Translations under genes and position numbers: made by a program | Notes under the pieces: generated by a model | What the model was told of the DNA's origin: nothing | Databases searched by the model: none | Seen by the model: the letters and a program-made list of their open reading frames with translations, nothing else | In this document: one piece after another, positions 37,825 through 46,559 of the stretch | Layout of the letters: the number at the start of each line of letters is the position of its first letter | How positions within the stretch are numbered: the stretch's first letter is position 1 | Assembly: GCF_013387455.1 (NCBI RefSeq) | Contig: NZ_VWNC01000005.1 | Coordinates: 141,442 to 205,441, forward strand | DNA length: 64,000 bases | Origin: Mariprofundus sp. NF | GTDB lineage: Bacteria; Pseudomonadota; Zetaproteobacteria; Mariprofundales; Mariprofundaceae | Direction of reading: 5' to 3'

Positions 37825-37854
37825 AAAAAGGGGTGTGATAACACTGCCTTTTTT
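37825..37854 (+). terminator. Terminator/attenuator hairpin upstream of glyA
   Basis: AAAAAGG.GTGT / ACAC.GCCTTTTT pair around GATA, ending in TTTTTT. It falls 20 bp before the glyA ATG, with the glyA RBS just after, so it may both end hflX transcripts and attenuate glyA. Confidence 0.7.
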
Positions 37855-37874
37855 CTTATTTTTCAGGAGTTTTC

Positions 37875-39134
37875 ATGTCCGATCGCAGTCAGTTTTTTAA
37901 TGCCCCGCTTGCTGATACAGTGGTTAAAGATGCCATTGCAGCCGAGCTAGGTCGCCAGCAGCACACACTGGAGCTTATCGCCAGTGAGAATATTGTTTCC
38001 CGTGCCGTGATGGAGGCGCAGGGCTCTGTGATGACCAACAAATATGCCGAAGGTTATCCTGGACGTCGTTACTACGGTGGTTGCGAGCATGTTGACGTGG
38101 TTGAAGCCCTGGCGCAGCAGCGTGCCTGTGAGCTGTTTGGCGTGAAATATGCCAATGTGCAGCCGCATTCAGGTTCTCAGGCCAATATGGCTGTGTTTAT
38201 GGGGCTGTTGAACCCCGGTGATACCATCATGGGTATGGATCTCTCTCACGGAGGTCACCTGACCCACGGTTCACCTGTAAACTTCTCCGGTCGCCTCTAT
38301 GAGGTTGTCGCTTATGGTGTTCGCAAGGATAACGAACTGATCGATTACGATGTCATGGCGAAGATGGCAGAGGTTCAGCGCCCTAAGATGATCATCGGTG
38401 GCGCATCAGCATATGAGCGTGGTTTCGATTTTGCCCGTATGCGCGAAATTGCTGATTCCGTAGGTGCGATCCTGATGGTGGATATGGCGCATTATGCAGG
38501 CCTGATCGCTGCCGGTGTCTATCCGAGCCCGGTAGGTCATGCGCATGTGATTACCACCACTACCCATAAAACCCTGCGTGGTCCACGCGGCGGCATGATT
38601 CTGACCGACGATGCGGAGATCTATAAAAAGATCAACTCGCGTATATTCCCCGGCATTCAGGGTGGTCCGTTGATGCATGTCATTGCTGCCAAGGCTGTGG
38701 CTTTTGGCGAAGCACTCGGTGAGCAGTTTAAAGCTGATCAGAAACAGGTGATCGCCAATGCACGCGCACTGGCAGCAACCCTGACTGAGGGTGGCTTGCG
38801 TATTGTCTCCGGCGGTACCGATTGTCATATGTTCCGTGTTGACGTGCGTCCACAGGGGATCACCGGCAAACAGGCTGAAGAGGCTCTGGAAGCGGCAGGC
38901 ATTACCACCAACAAGAACACTATTCCGTTTGATCCTGCATCACCGTTTGTCACCTCCGGTATCCGTATCGGTGCTTCTGTGGTGACTGCCCGTGGTATGC
39001 TGGAAGCTGATGCAGCCCTGATTGGTGAGATGATTCTCAAGGTATTGAATGCACCCGAAGATGCAGCTGTACATGCAGCCGTATTTGAAGATGTGCGCAA
39101 ACTGACTGACCGTTTTCCGATTTACGAAGATTAA
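37875..39134 (+). CDS. glyA: Serine hydroxymethyltransferase
   Basis: A 419-residue PLP enzyme interconverting serine and glycine with tetrahydrofolate. SHMT motifs: [39 protein letters not shown] (split over residues about 30-68), the PLP-Lys site [14 protein letters not shown], and [19 protein letters not shown] near the C-terminus. TTTTTCAGGAG precedes the ATG. Besides one-carbon supply, it could draw on glycine made by the glcDEF/aminotransferase module at 27-32 kb. nrdR follows after 31 bp. Confidence 0.98.
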   Translation: MSDRSQFFNAPLADTVVKDAIAAELGRQQHTLELIASENIVSRAVMEAQGSVMTNKYAEGYPGRRYYGGCEHVDVVEALAQQRACELFGVKYANVQPHSGSQANMAVFMGLLNPGDTIMGMDLSHGGHLTHGSPVNFSGRLYEVVAYGVRKDNELIDYDVMAKMAEVQRPKMIIGGASAYERGFDFARMREIADSVGAILMVDMAHYAGLIAAGVYPSPVGHAHVITTTTHKTLRGPRGGMILTDDAEIYKKINSRIFPGIQGGPLMHVIAAKAVAFGEALGEQFKADQKQVIANARALAATLTEGGLRIVSGGTDCHMFRVDVRPQGITGKQAEEALEAAGITTNKNTIPFDPASPFVTSGIRIGASVVTARGMLEADAALIGEMILKVLNAPEDAAVHAAVFEDVRKLTDRFPIYED

Positions 39135-39165
39135 GAGATATCGTCGCTGTCAGTAGTTGATCTGA

Positions 39166-39624
39166 ATGTATTGCCCTTATTGTGCCAATGATGATACCCG
39201 CGTGGTGGATTCTCGTGTCGTAGAAGATGGTGCCGCGGTGCGCCGCAGGCGTGAGTGTGAGTCATGCGGCAAACGCTTTTCCAGTTTTGAACGTGCCGAG
39301 CTCAAGCTGCCGCTGGTGGTGAAGAAGGATGGTGCACGACAGGCATTCAGTATCGGTAAAATTCATTCCGGTATGCAGAAGGCGCTGGAGAAACGGCCGG
39401 TTTCGGCTGAGGCGCTGGAGAAGGGTGTCAATGCGGTGCTGCGGGCGGTGCAGGAGCAGGGTGAGTCGGAGATTGCGGCTCAGAGCGTTGGTGATTTTGT
39501 CATGGAGCAGTTGCGCAGGCTTGATGGTGTGGCCTATGTGCGTTTTGCCTCTGTGTATAGAGAGTTTAAAGATGTGGATGATTTTCTGGCGGCGGTAAAA
39601 ACCGTAGTTGGAAAGAAGGAGTAG
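39166..39624 (+). CDS. nrdR: Transcriptional repressor NrdR
   Basis: A 152-residue zinc-ribbon/ATP-cone repressor of ribonucleotide reductase genes. The zinc ribbon is MYCPYC ... CESCGKRF with four cysteines. Next come the [15 protein letters not shown] linker and the ATP-cone ([40 protein letters not shown]). NrdR boxes were not found beside it. It is 2 bp from leuB, forming a tight cluster glyA-nrdR-leuB-asd. Confidence 0.96.
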   Translation: MYCPYCANDDTRVVDSRVVEDGAAVRRRRECESCGKRFSSFERAELKLPLVVKKDGARQAFSIGKIHSGMQKALEKRPVSAEALEKGVNAVLRAVQEQGESEIAAQSVGDFVMEQLRRLDGVAYVRFASVYREFKDVDDFLAAVKTVVGKKE

Positions 39625-39626
39625 AG

Positions 39627-40709
39627 ATGTCTGTAAAGATTGCAGTGTTGCCCGGTGATGGTATCGGAAAAGAGATCGTCGATGAGGCGTTGAAAGTCCT
39701 TGAGGTGCTTAACCGCAGCTTCGGCCTTGATGCCAGCTGGGAAGAGGGAACGATTGGTGGTGTCGGTTACGACGTGGCCGGTGATCCCTATCCGGAGGCA
39801 ACCCAGAAGCTGGTCAAGGCATCGGATGCGGTACTGCTTGGTGCTGTAGGTGGCCCGAAATGGGAACCACTGGACAAACCTCTGCGTCCTGAAGCCGGAC
39901 TACTGCGCATTCGCGAAGATCTCGGTCTGTTTGCCAACTATCGTCCAGCCAAGGTGTTTGAGCAGTTGGTGAATGCTTCAACCCTTAAACCTGAAGTGAT
40001 CAGCGGTGTTGATATTCTGGTGGTACGTGAACTGGTCTCCGGTATCTATTTCGGTCAGCCACGCGGCATTGAAGAGCTGCCCAACGGTGAAAAACGTGGC
40101 TTTAACACGCTTGCCTACAAAACCTCCGAGATTCAGCGCATCGCCCGCAAGGCTTTTGAGGCGGCACGCCTGCGCTCCAACCGGGTCTGCTCGATTGATA
40201 AGGCCAATGTGCTTGAAGCCACTGAATACTGGCGTGAAGTGGTGACTGAACTGCATGCTGCTGAGTATGCTGATGTCGAGCTCTCACACATGTATGTGGA
40301 TAATGCTGCCATGCAGTTGATCCGCAATCCCAAGCAGTTTGATGTGATTGTAACGACCAATATGTTTGGCGATATCCTCTCTGATGAGGCCTCCATGCTG
40401 ACCGGCTCTATCGGTATGCTGCCATCGGCTTCGATTGGTGTGGAGTATGCCATGTATGAGCCGATTCATGGCTCTGCCCCTGATATCGCCGGCCAGAACA
40501 AAGCCAATCCGCTGGCAACGATTCTCTCAGTATCGATGATGTTACGTTTCTCATTGGATCGCGCTGATCTGGCCGACAAGATTGAACAGGCGGTGGAGAA
40601 TACCCTCAATGCAGGTGTGCGCACCATTGATCTTGCTGATGGTGGGGCATTTGTTAGCTGTTCCGGCATGGGTGATGCCGTATGTGAAGCACTGGAGGCT
40701 CTGGCGTGA
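39627..40709 (+). CDS. leuB: 3-isopropylmalate dehydrogenase
   Basis: A 360-residue NAD-dependent decarboxylating dehydrogenase of leucine synthesis. Motifs: [52 protein letters not shown], and the catalytic/NAD region [38 protein letters not shown]. It is of the bacterial LeuB type. The stop overlaps the asd start by 4 nt (GTGA). leuA, leuC and leuD are not in this window. Confidence 0.96.
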   Translation: MSVKIAVLPGDGIGKEIVDEALKVLEVLNRSFGLDASWEEGTIGGVGYDVAGDPYPEATQKLVKASDAVLLGAVGGPKWEPLDKPLRPEAGLLRIREDLGLFANYRPAKVFEQLVNASTLKPEVISGVDILVVRELVSGIYFGQPRGIEELPNGEKRGFNTLAYKTSEIQRIARKAFEAARLRSNRVCSIDKANVLEATEYWREVVTELHAAEYADVELSHMYVDNAAMQLIRNPKQFDVIVTTNMFGDILSDEASMLTGSIGMLPSASIGVEYAMYEPIHGSAPDIAGQNKANPLATILSVSMMLRFSLDRADLADKIEQAVENTLNAGVRTIDLADGGAFVSCSGMGDAVCEALEALA

Positions 40710-41743
40710 GCGAGCAATTTCTGCCGAAAAAAGATGAGGGATATGTTGTTGCAGTAGTCGGAGCAACCGGCGCGGTCGGTCAGACCATGCTGGAGATTCT
40801 TGCTGAGCGTAACTTCCCTGTAGATGAGCTCTTTCCGGTGGCATCCAGCCGCAGTGCCGGCTCTACCATTGAGTTCAAAGGTAAAGAGTACGTTGTTCAG
40901 GATCTGGAAACTTTTGATCCGAGCGGTGTCGATATTGCACTCTTCTCAGCAGGTGGTGGCACATCAAAAGAGCATGCGCCGCGTTTTGCAGCGGCTGGCT
41001 GTTATGTGATTGATAACTCCAGTGCCTGGCGCATGGATGAAGAGATCGCTCTGGTTGTGCCGGAGGTGAATCCGCATGCGCTGGAGATGGCGCGTGAGAA
41101 CAAGATTATAGCCAATCCCAACTGCTCAACCATTCAGATGGTTGTAGCGCTGCAACCGCTGCATAGGGCAGTACCGATCAAACGTGTTGTGGTGACGACC
41201 TATCAGGCGGTTTCAGGTGCTGGCGGTAAAGCCATTGATGAGCTGGCCAAGCAGACCATGCAGTTGCTCAGCAGCAAGAGCGCGGAAGTGAATGTTTTCC
41301 CTGCCCGCATCGCTTTTAATGTGATTCCACAGATCGATGTGTTTATGGACGATGGTTACACCAAAGAAGAGCGCAAAATGATGGATGAGACGGTGAAGAT
41401 CATGGAATCTGAGATCGCCGTCACAGCAACGACGGTTCGTGTGCCTGTATTCTACGGCCATTCGGAAGCGGTAAACATCACCTTTTCCGCTCCGATGGAT
41501 GCCGAGAGGGCACGTCAACTGCTTGCCGATGCCGAAGGTATCTGTGTGGTTGATGATCCATCTGCAGAGGACTATCCGATGCCGAGTGAGGCTGCCGGCA
41601 CTGATCCGGTCTGGGTGGGCCGAATTCGTAACGATGATTCCTGTGCGAATTCTTTGCATTTATGGGTTGTTGCCGATAATGTACGTAAAGGTGCGGCTCT
41701 AAATGCTGTACAGATAGCGGAAATTCTGATTCGTCACTCTTAG
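40706..41743 (+). CDS. asd: Aspartate-semialdehyde dehydrogenase
   Basis: A 345-residue NADPH enzyme of the lysine, threonine and methionine route. It starts at GTG 40706 with GGAGG upstream and overlaps leuB. The nucleotide loop is [16 protein letters not shown]; the catalytic Cys is in [13 protein letters not shown] (residue about 136); DNSSAWRM and [12 protein letters not shown] are conserved. The usb1-like GSM/GDS pattern is absent; this is the type without the long insertion. fimV follows. Confidence 0.96.
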   Translation: MSEQFLPKKDEGYVVAVVGATGAVGQTMLEILAERNFPVDELFPVASSRSAGSTIEFKGKEYVVQDLETFDPSGVDIALFSAGGGTSKEHAPRFAAAGCYVIDNSSAWRMDEEIALVVPEVNPHALEMARENKIIANPNCSTIQMVVALQPLHRAVPIKRVVVTTYQAVSGAGGKAIDELAKQTMQLLSSKSAEVNVFPARIAFNVIPQIDVFMDDGYTKEERKMMDETVKIMESEIAVTATTVRVPVFYGHSEAVNITFSAPMDAERARQLLADAEGICVVDDPSAEDYPMPSEAAGTDPVWVGRIRNDDSCANSLHLWVVADNVRKGAALNAVQIAEILIRHS

Positions 41744-41779
41744 GAGAATAGCTCCTGTGAGATGATGGAGGGGCGCAAA

Positions 41780-44700
41780 ATGATTCAAGTAAAGCATATC
41801 TTTCGGCTGGTCTGTTTGGCTGTTGCGCTACTGATGGCGGGTGGCGCATATGCCGCATCCCTTGAAAAGATTGAGGTTAACTCACGTCTGAGTGAACCGT
41901 TTTTTGCTGAAATCCCTCTTACACTGGATGCCAATGAACTGGTCTCCAAGCTGTATGTCGAAATTGCGGCAGCTTCTGATTACAAGATTTTCGAGGTTTA
42001 CCGTGATCCTGAGCTCAGCGCTATTCGTGCTGATCTTGAGAGTGATGCCCGTGGTGTGCGTGTTAAGCTCACGTCACGCACCGCTATTAAAGCCCCGTTT
42101 TTTAATCTGATCATAAAAATCCGTCATGGTCGCGTGGCCAATTTCAAAAAATATCCAGTCTTCCTTGAGGCACCGAAAACTGTTGTTCAGGCTGCAGAGA
42201 AGCCGCCGGTTCCGACTGTTCATGAAGTAACACCGATGGACAGCTCTGTGACCGAACAGGCCTCAGTGGCTGCCACTGAAGTTGAAGCGGCACCGGCTGT
42301 TGCCGATGTTCAATATTTTGAAGGCTGGGCCAGAACCGCTCGTTACGGCCCGATTGTTCGTGGTGATATGCTCTCCACAGTTTCTCAGCGTCTGCGTGTT
42401 GATCAGCGATATACAATGTCGCAGGTGATGGCTGCTCTGTTTGAGAAGAACAGGTCTAAATTTGATAAAGGTAATATGAACCTGCTGATGAAGGGTCGTT
42501 TCCTTGATGTGCCGACAGCAACTGAGGTTGAGTCAATTTCAGCCAAAGATGCATACAAGCTTTTTACCGAGCATGAAAAACAGTGGAAAGAGCTGAACAG
42601 GCAGCCACGTTATGCGGCAGAAGCAGAAGTTCAGCGTACCCGCTACTCCAAGCGTGTACGTATGGGTGAACAGGCTGATGGTGTAGCCGCTGCACCGGTG
42701 GCAGTAGCCACTGCCGAGATTGCAGAGGAGAAAGCAGCCGATAGTGGTGACGGAACGACTGCACAGGATGGTGCTGAATCAGGAATAGTTGATCAGCAGC
42801 CTGCGCTTGCGGTTGATGAGAGTGCTGCCAAAGCCATCGCTGAAACGACTGCGCTGCTGGCTGAACTGCAGAAACAGAATGAGCTGTTGCAGCAGAAGCT
42901 TGAGCAGAGCGAGCAGAGTATTGCTGCACTGAGTCAGAAGGTTGATCAGGCTGCTACGGCCGCATCTGATGCCAATGTGAAACGTTTGGAAATACTGATG
43001 GCCCGTATGCAGGGCGAACTTGAAAAAGCAAAGGCCCAAACCGCCGCCCAGCAGGATGCCGGTGCCATGGATTGGGTGATCTGGCTGCTGATTGCACTGG
43101 TGGTTGTTTTACTGATAGTGGTTGTGTTGCTGATGCGCAGAGAACCTGCTCACCCGTCTGCTGCAGTAGTTGAGCCTGAGATTGAAGAGAAAGCTTCTGT
43201 CGGAGAGCCGCAACAGGCCACAGCAAGCTTGGATATTGAGCCTGAAACAGCGCAACAGCCACCTGCTGAAACGAAACAGGATGAACCTGTTGCAGAAACG
43301 GCTGCTCAGAAAGCCGTTGATGCTGTTGAAGAAGAGTCCGACCTGTTTGATTCGATCGACAATTTCCCTGATGAGTTAACCGATACCGACACGGCTGAAA
43401 TGGTGCCGTTTGATTTCGGTTCAATGGAAGATGCTGATCCTAATGTTGACTACCTCTCTGAGGCGGATGTCTATATCCGTTATGGTATGGAAGATGAGGC
43501 ACTGCAGCAGCTTGATCTGGCGCTGCGTTTGAACGGAGACAATTCGGATGCACATATCCGCAAGGCAGAGTTGCTGTTTGCCAAAGGTGACGCTGGACTC
43601 TTCAATCAGGCCAATATTGCTGCGCTGGCTGCGCTTAGCGGGGCCGGACTGGCAGCGTATAAAACAGCGACAAGCTCGTTCTCAGCTCTGGCTGATGAGC
43701 CCGTGGTGGTTGAAGCCTCCGAGGCAGACCAGCTGCAGGGTGATGACGTCGAAATTGGCACAACAGAAGAGGTTGAATCAGCAGATGGACCAACGCTCGA
43801 TTATGATTTCTCAGGACTGGATGACCTTGATGACGATATAGCCAAGGCCGCTGCAGCTGCTCCGGAAGAAACAGGTGAATCCCAGAGTGCCGATGATAAT
43901 GATTTTGCGGAGATGGACTGGTTGCATGATGCTTCCTTCGAGGATGAGGTTGAGGGTGCTGCGACCAATGAAGAAGATCTTGCCGGTCAAACCATTGCAC
44001 TGACAGCTGCAGATGGTGAAACCCAGATGATCGACTCCATTCTGGACGATTTCGAAGCTGCAGAGTCAACGGGCATCTCTCTGGCTGATGATGAGATTAA
44101 CAGTGAGCAGCCGCTGGGGCTTCTGCCTGATGATGAAGGAACACTGGATCTGGAAGCCATAGGTGCAACGCAGGAGCTGGATAACCTGCTCAATGCCTTT
44201 ACTGAAGAGGGCGATGAGGAGTCACCTGCTGAAACAGCATCGGATGAAGCTTCAGATAGTGAGAGTCTTGATTTTGAGCAGGAGGTAACTGCTACACAGC
44301 ATCTGGACAGTCTACTTGGTGAATTCAGTGATGATGACGGCATGTTTGACGGTGAAGAGGAGATTATTCCAGCCACGGCTACTGAATCCTCTGAAGATGA
44401 GGAACAGTTTGGCGCGACCCAGCATCTGGATGTGCTGATGAGTGAATTTTCCGACAGCGATGAGCAAATGAGCGGCGTTGATTTTGAAGCGCTGACTCCT
44501 GCTGCTGTTGAAGAAAAGGGCCCTGCAGAGGGTGAAGAAGACCCTGAAGCTACCCAGCAGCTTGATCACCTTCTTAGTGCATTCTCAAGCCTTGAGGATG
44601 AGACACCTGAAGCGAGTGAAGACCCCGGCGCTACCCAGCAGCTTGACCATCTGCTTGGCTCATTCGCAAATCAGGATGATGAGCCGACTGCCAGTGCCGT

Positions 44701-44986
44701 CCAGAGGCCAGCTTCATTCGCTACTCAGGAGAGTGATTCATCTGTTTCGAGTGAAGATCCGGGTGCTACCCAGCAGCTTGATCATCTGCTTGGCGAATTT
44801 TCCGCCTTTGGTGATGGAGAGTCTTCCGAGGATGATTTTGAGGGCCTCTCTTTTGATAAGGTTGATCATCTCAGTGAAGATACAGATGAGATCGAAGTGG
44901 ATCACTGTGCAACACAGGAGCTTGATCATCTGCTCAGCGAGTTCGCTGATGACGACGATGAGGATGATAAGGATAAAAGCGCCTGA
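41780..44986 (+). CDS. FimV-like peptidoglycan-binding protein with acidic ATQxLDxLL repeats
   Basis: A 1068-residue membrane protein whose start was set at ATG 41780, 6 nt after GGAGGGG. Order: signal peptide (about 1-24), a FimV/TspP N-terminal beta domain (LEKIEVNSRLSEPFFAEI), a LysM-like domain (about 180-260, RGDMLSTVSQRLRV), coiled coil (about 360-415), a transmembrane helix (about 432-454), a TPR-like block (YLSEADVYIRYGMEDEALQQ), then a very acidic cytoplasmic tail. The tail carries seven ATQxLDxLLxxF repeats starting near residues 796, 838, 879, 924, 951, 996 and 1044, plus a degenerate one near 748. FimV normally organises type IV pili and polar proteins. The repeats are not a motif I know. 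Confidence 0.85.
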   Translation: MIQVKHIFRLVCLAVALLMAGGAYAASLEKIEVNSRLSEPFFAEIPLTLDANELVSKLYVEIAAASDYKIFEVYRDPELSAIRADLESDARGVRVKLTSRTAIKAPFFNLIIKIRHGRVANFKKYPVFLEAPKTVVQAAEKPPVPTVHEVTPMDSSVTEQASVAATEVEAAPAVADVQYFEGWARTARYGPIVRGDMLSTVSQRLRVDQRYTMSQVMAALFEKNRSKFDKGNMNLLMKGRFLDVPTATEVESISAKDAYKLFTEHEKQWKELNRQPRYAAEAEVQRTRYSKRVRMGEQADGVAAAPVAVATAEIAEEKAADSGDGTTAQDGAESGIVDQQPALAVDESAAKAIAETTALLAELQKQNELLQQKLEQSEQSIAALSQKVDQAATAASDANVKRLEILMARMQGELEKAKAQTAAQQDAGAMDWVIWLLIALVVVLLIVVVLLMRREPAHPSAAVVEPEIEEKASVGEPQQATASLDIEPETAQQPPAETKQDEPVAETAAQKAVDAVEEESDLFDSIDNFPDELTDTDTAEMVPFDFGSMEDADPNVDYLSEADVYIRYGMEDEALQQLDLALRLNGDNSDAHIRKAELLFAKGDAGLFNQANIAALAALSGAGLAAYKTATSSFSALADEPVVVEASEADQLQGDDVEIGTTEEVESADGPTLDYDFSGLDDLDDDIAKAAAAAPEETGESQSADDNDFAEMDWLHDASFEDEVEGAATNEEDLAGQTIALTAADGETQMIDSILDDFEAAESTGISLADDEINSEQPLGLLPDDEGTLDLEAIGATQELDNLLNAFTEEGDEESPAETASDEASDSESLDFEQEVTATQHLDSLLGEFSDDDGMFDGEEEIIPATATESSEDEEQFGATQHLDVLMSEFSDSDEQMSGVDFEALTPAAVEEKGPAEGEEDPEATQQLDHLLSAFSSLEDETPEASEDPGATQQLDHLLGSFANQDDEPTASAVQRPASFATQESDSSVSSEDPGATQQLDHLLGEFSAFGDGESSEDDFEGLSFDKVDHLSEDTDEIEVDHCATQELDHLLSEFADDDDEDDKDKSA
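44019..44943 (+). repeat. Coding tandem repeats in the FimV-like tail
   Basis: Eight repeat units of about 36 nt core length, spaced 81-144 nt apart. The units at 44549, 44630 and 44765 share nearly identical DNA (GCTACCCAGCAGCTTGA) plus a preceding GAAGA[CT]CC block, pointing to recent duplication. Confidence 0.75.
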
Positions 44987-45011
44987 ATCAGATTTGAGGC
45001 GCACCTAAATT

Positions 45012-45728
45012 ATGGCTGATACCAGTCTGTTTTACACTCTGCATCCGATTACCCGCGTTCTGCTTGCTCTGGCTCTGCTTATGCTGGCCAGTACGACCAC
45101 TTCAACTGCTTATGGACTGATAGTGCTGTTGATCGCATGCCTCTCTGTTCGCGCCATCGATAAACAGTGGGACAGGGTAGGGCGCTCTTTCGGCTTGTTA
45201 CGCTGGTTTATCATTCCGATTATTCTTCTTCACCTCTGCTTTTCACCCGGACAACTGATGCTACCGGGATGGGCTCTACCTTTTACATGGGAGGGATTGC
45301 AGCTGGGTCTGCAGCTATCCGTGCATCTGGCAGCCCTGTTTTTTGCAGCGATTGTCATGTTTCTTGCACTCAGACGCAGTGAATGGATTCAGCTCTTACT
45401 GCTGTTGCCATTTTTCAGCAGCTCTGCCATCACCTATCTGGTGATGATGGCGCCACTGCGTTCAAGTGTTGGCGAGCTACTGCAGGCATTTCGAAGTCGC
45501 TGGCAGCTGCGCAGATCATGGCAGCAGCTGCCTGTTATGCTTGTATCGACCTTCAGCACTGCCTTAGCCCTGGCAGAAGTGCAATCACAGCAGTTATGGT
45601 TACGCTGGCCCTCATCGGCTGACAGCCAGTTTCATGCAACCTCTCAGGCAGCTGCTTCCAGCCTGACTGTTAATCTGCTCTGCCTCTCTGTTGCTGTTTC
45701 TGGCCTGGGGGTTGCATGGCAGATGTAG
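45012..45728 (+). CDS. EcfT/CbiQ-like transmembrane protein
   Basis: A 238-residue membrane protein with about six helices. It opens with TLHPITRVLLALALLMLA, like the EcfT/CbiQ transmembrane subunit of energy-coupling-factor transporters, and has a positively charged region, LLQAFRSRWQLRRSW, where EcfT carries its coupling motifs. No ATPase (EcfA) or substrate-binding subunit is next to it. It sits between fimV and truA and overlaps truA by 13 nt. The assignment is by layout and is not firm. Confidence 0.55.
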   Translation: MADTSLFYTLHPITRVLLALALLMLASTTTSTAYGLIVLLIACLSVRAIDKQWDRVGRSFGLLRWFIIPIILLHLCFSPGQLMLPGWALPFTWEGLQLGLQLSVHLAALFFAAIVMFLALRRSEWIQLLLLLPFFSSSAITYLVMMAPLRSSVGELLQAFRSRWQLRRSWQQLPVMLVSTFSTALALAEVQSQQLWLRWPSSADSQFHATSQAAASSLTVNLLCLSVAVSGLGVAWQM

Positions 45729-46516
45729 AGATACAGAAGCAACGCATCGCTATGGCAATCGAGTTTGATGGCCGCGTGTTTCATGGTTGGCAGCAACAGG
45801 ATAATGCCACTTCCGTGCAGGCTGAGCTGCAGGCCGCCCTATTGGCTGTAGAGGGTGAAACTGTTGTGACGGTTGCTGCAGGCCGCACTGACAGCGGTGT
45901 GCATGCAGAAGCACTCCTGGTTCATGCTGATGTCTCATCAGCGCGCTGGCAGCGCTCTCATCTGGCCTATCTGCATGGTCTCAACAGCAGGCTGCCGGAT
46001 TCGATAAGGGTTGTCGGTGTACGTGCTGTTAAAGCAGATTTTCATGCCCGCTTTGATTGCCGGGGGCGAACCTATCGATATCTGATATCAAATCGCAATA
46101 CGCTCTCTGCACTGCATCGCTGGCGCTACTTCTGGGTGCCCAGAGCGTTGAATCTGGAGGCGATGCAGGAGGCTGCTGCGCACTGTATTGGCAGGCATGA
46201 TTTTTCATCGCTGCGTGCTTCCGGTTGTCAGGCCGCGCATGCCATTCGTACAATGAGCAAGGTGGATGTCAGTAGAGATGGTTTTGCTATCTCCATTGAG
46301 GTGGCTGGCGATGGTTTTCTCTATCATATGGTACGCAATCTGGTGGGTAATCTGGTCGAAGTAGGTCTTGGAAAACAGACGCCTGAGCAGTTTCGGGAGC
46401 TGTTGGCTCAGCAGGACAGGAGCAGAGGCGCTGCTACGGCACCTGCGCACGGGCTCTATTTTATCGATGCCCTATATGATGATTTCAGCGCTTCTGATCT
46501 GATTGGTAAAAGCTAG
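45716..46516 (+). CDS. truA: tRNA pseudouridine synthase A
   Basis: A 266-residue enzyme that makes pseudouridine at positions 38-40 of tRNA anticodon stems. Start at ATG 45716 behind GGGGG, within the end of the preceding gene. Motifs: EFDGRVFHGWQQQ, catalytic Asp in VAAGRTDSGVHAEA, FHARFDCRGRTYRYLI, FSSLRASGCQA and FLYHMVRNLVGNLVEVG. The linkage fimV-truA is commonly seen in gammaproteobacteria as well. Confidence 0.97.
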   Translation: MADVEIQKQRIAMAIEFDGRVFHGWQQQDNATSVQAELQAALLAVEGETVVTVAAGRTDSGVHAEALLVHADVSSARWQRSHLAYLHGLNSRLPDSIRVVGVRAVKADFHARFDCRGRTYRYLISNRNTLSALHRWRYFWVPRALNLEAMQEAAAHCIGRHDFSSLRASGCQAAHAIRTMSKVDVSRDGFAISIEVAGDGFLYHMVRNLVGNLVEVGLGKQTPEQFRELLAQQDRSRGAATAPAHGLYFIDALYDDFSASDLIGKS

Positions 46517-46559
46517 GAAAACGCTGATTTGTTGAGCAGCTCCCTAGATTTGGATTGCA

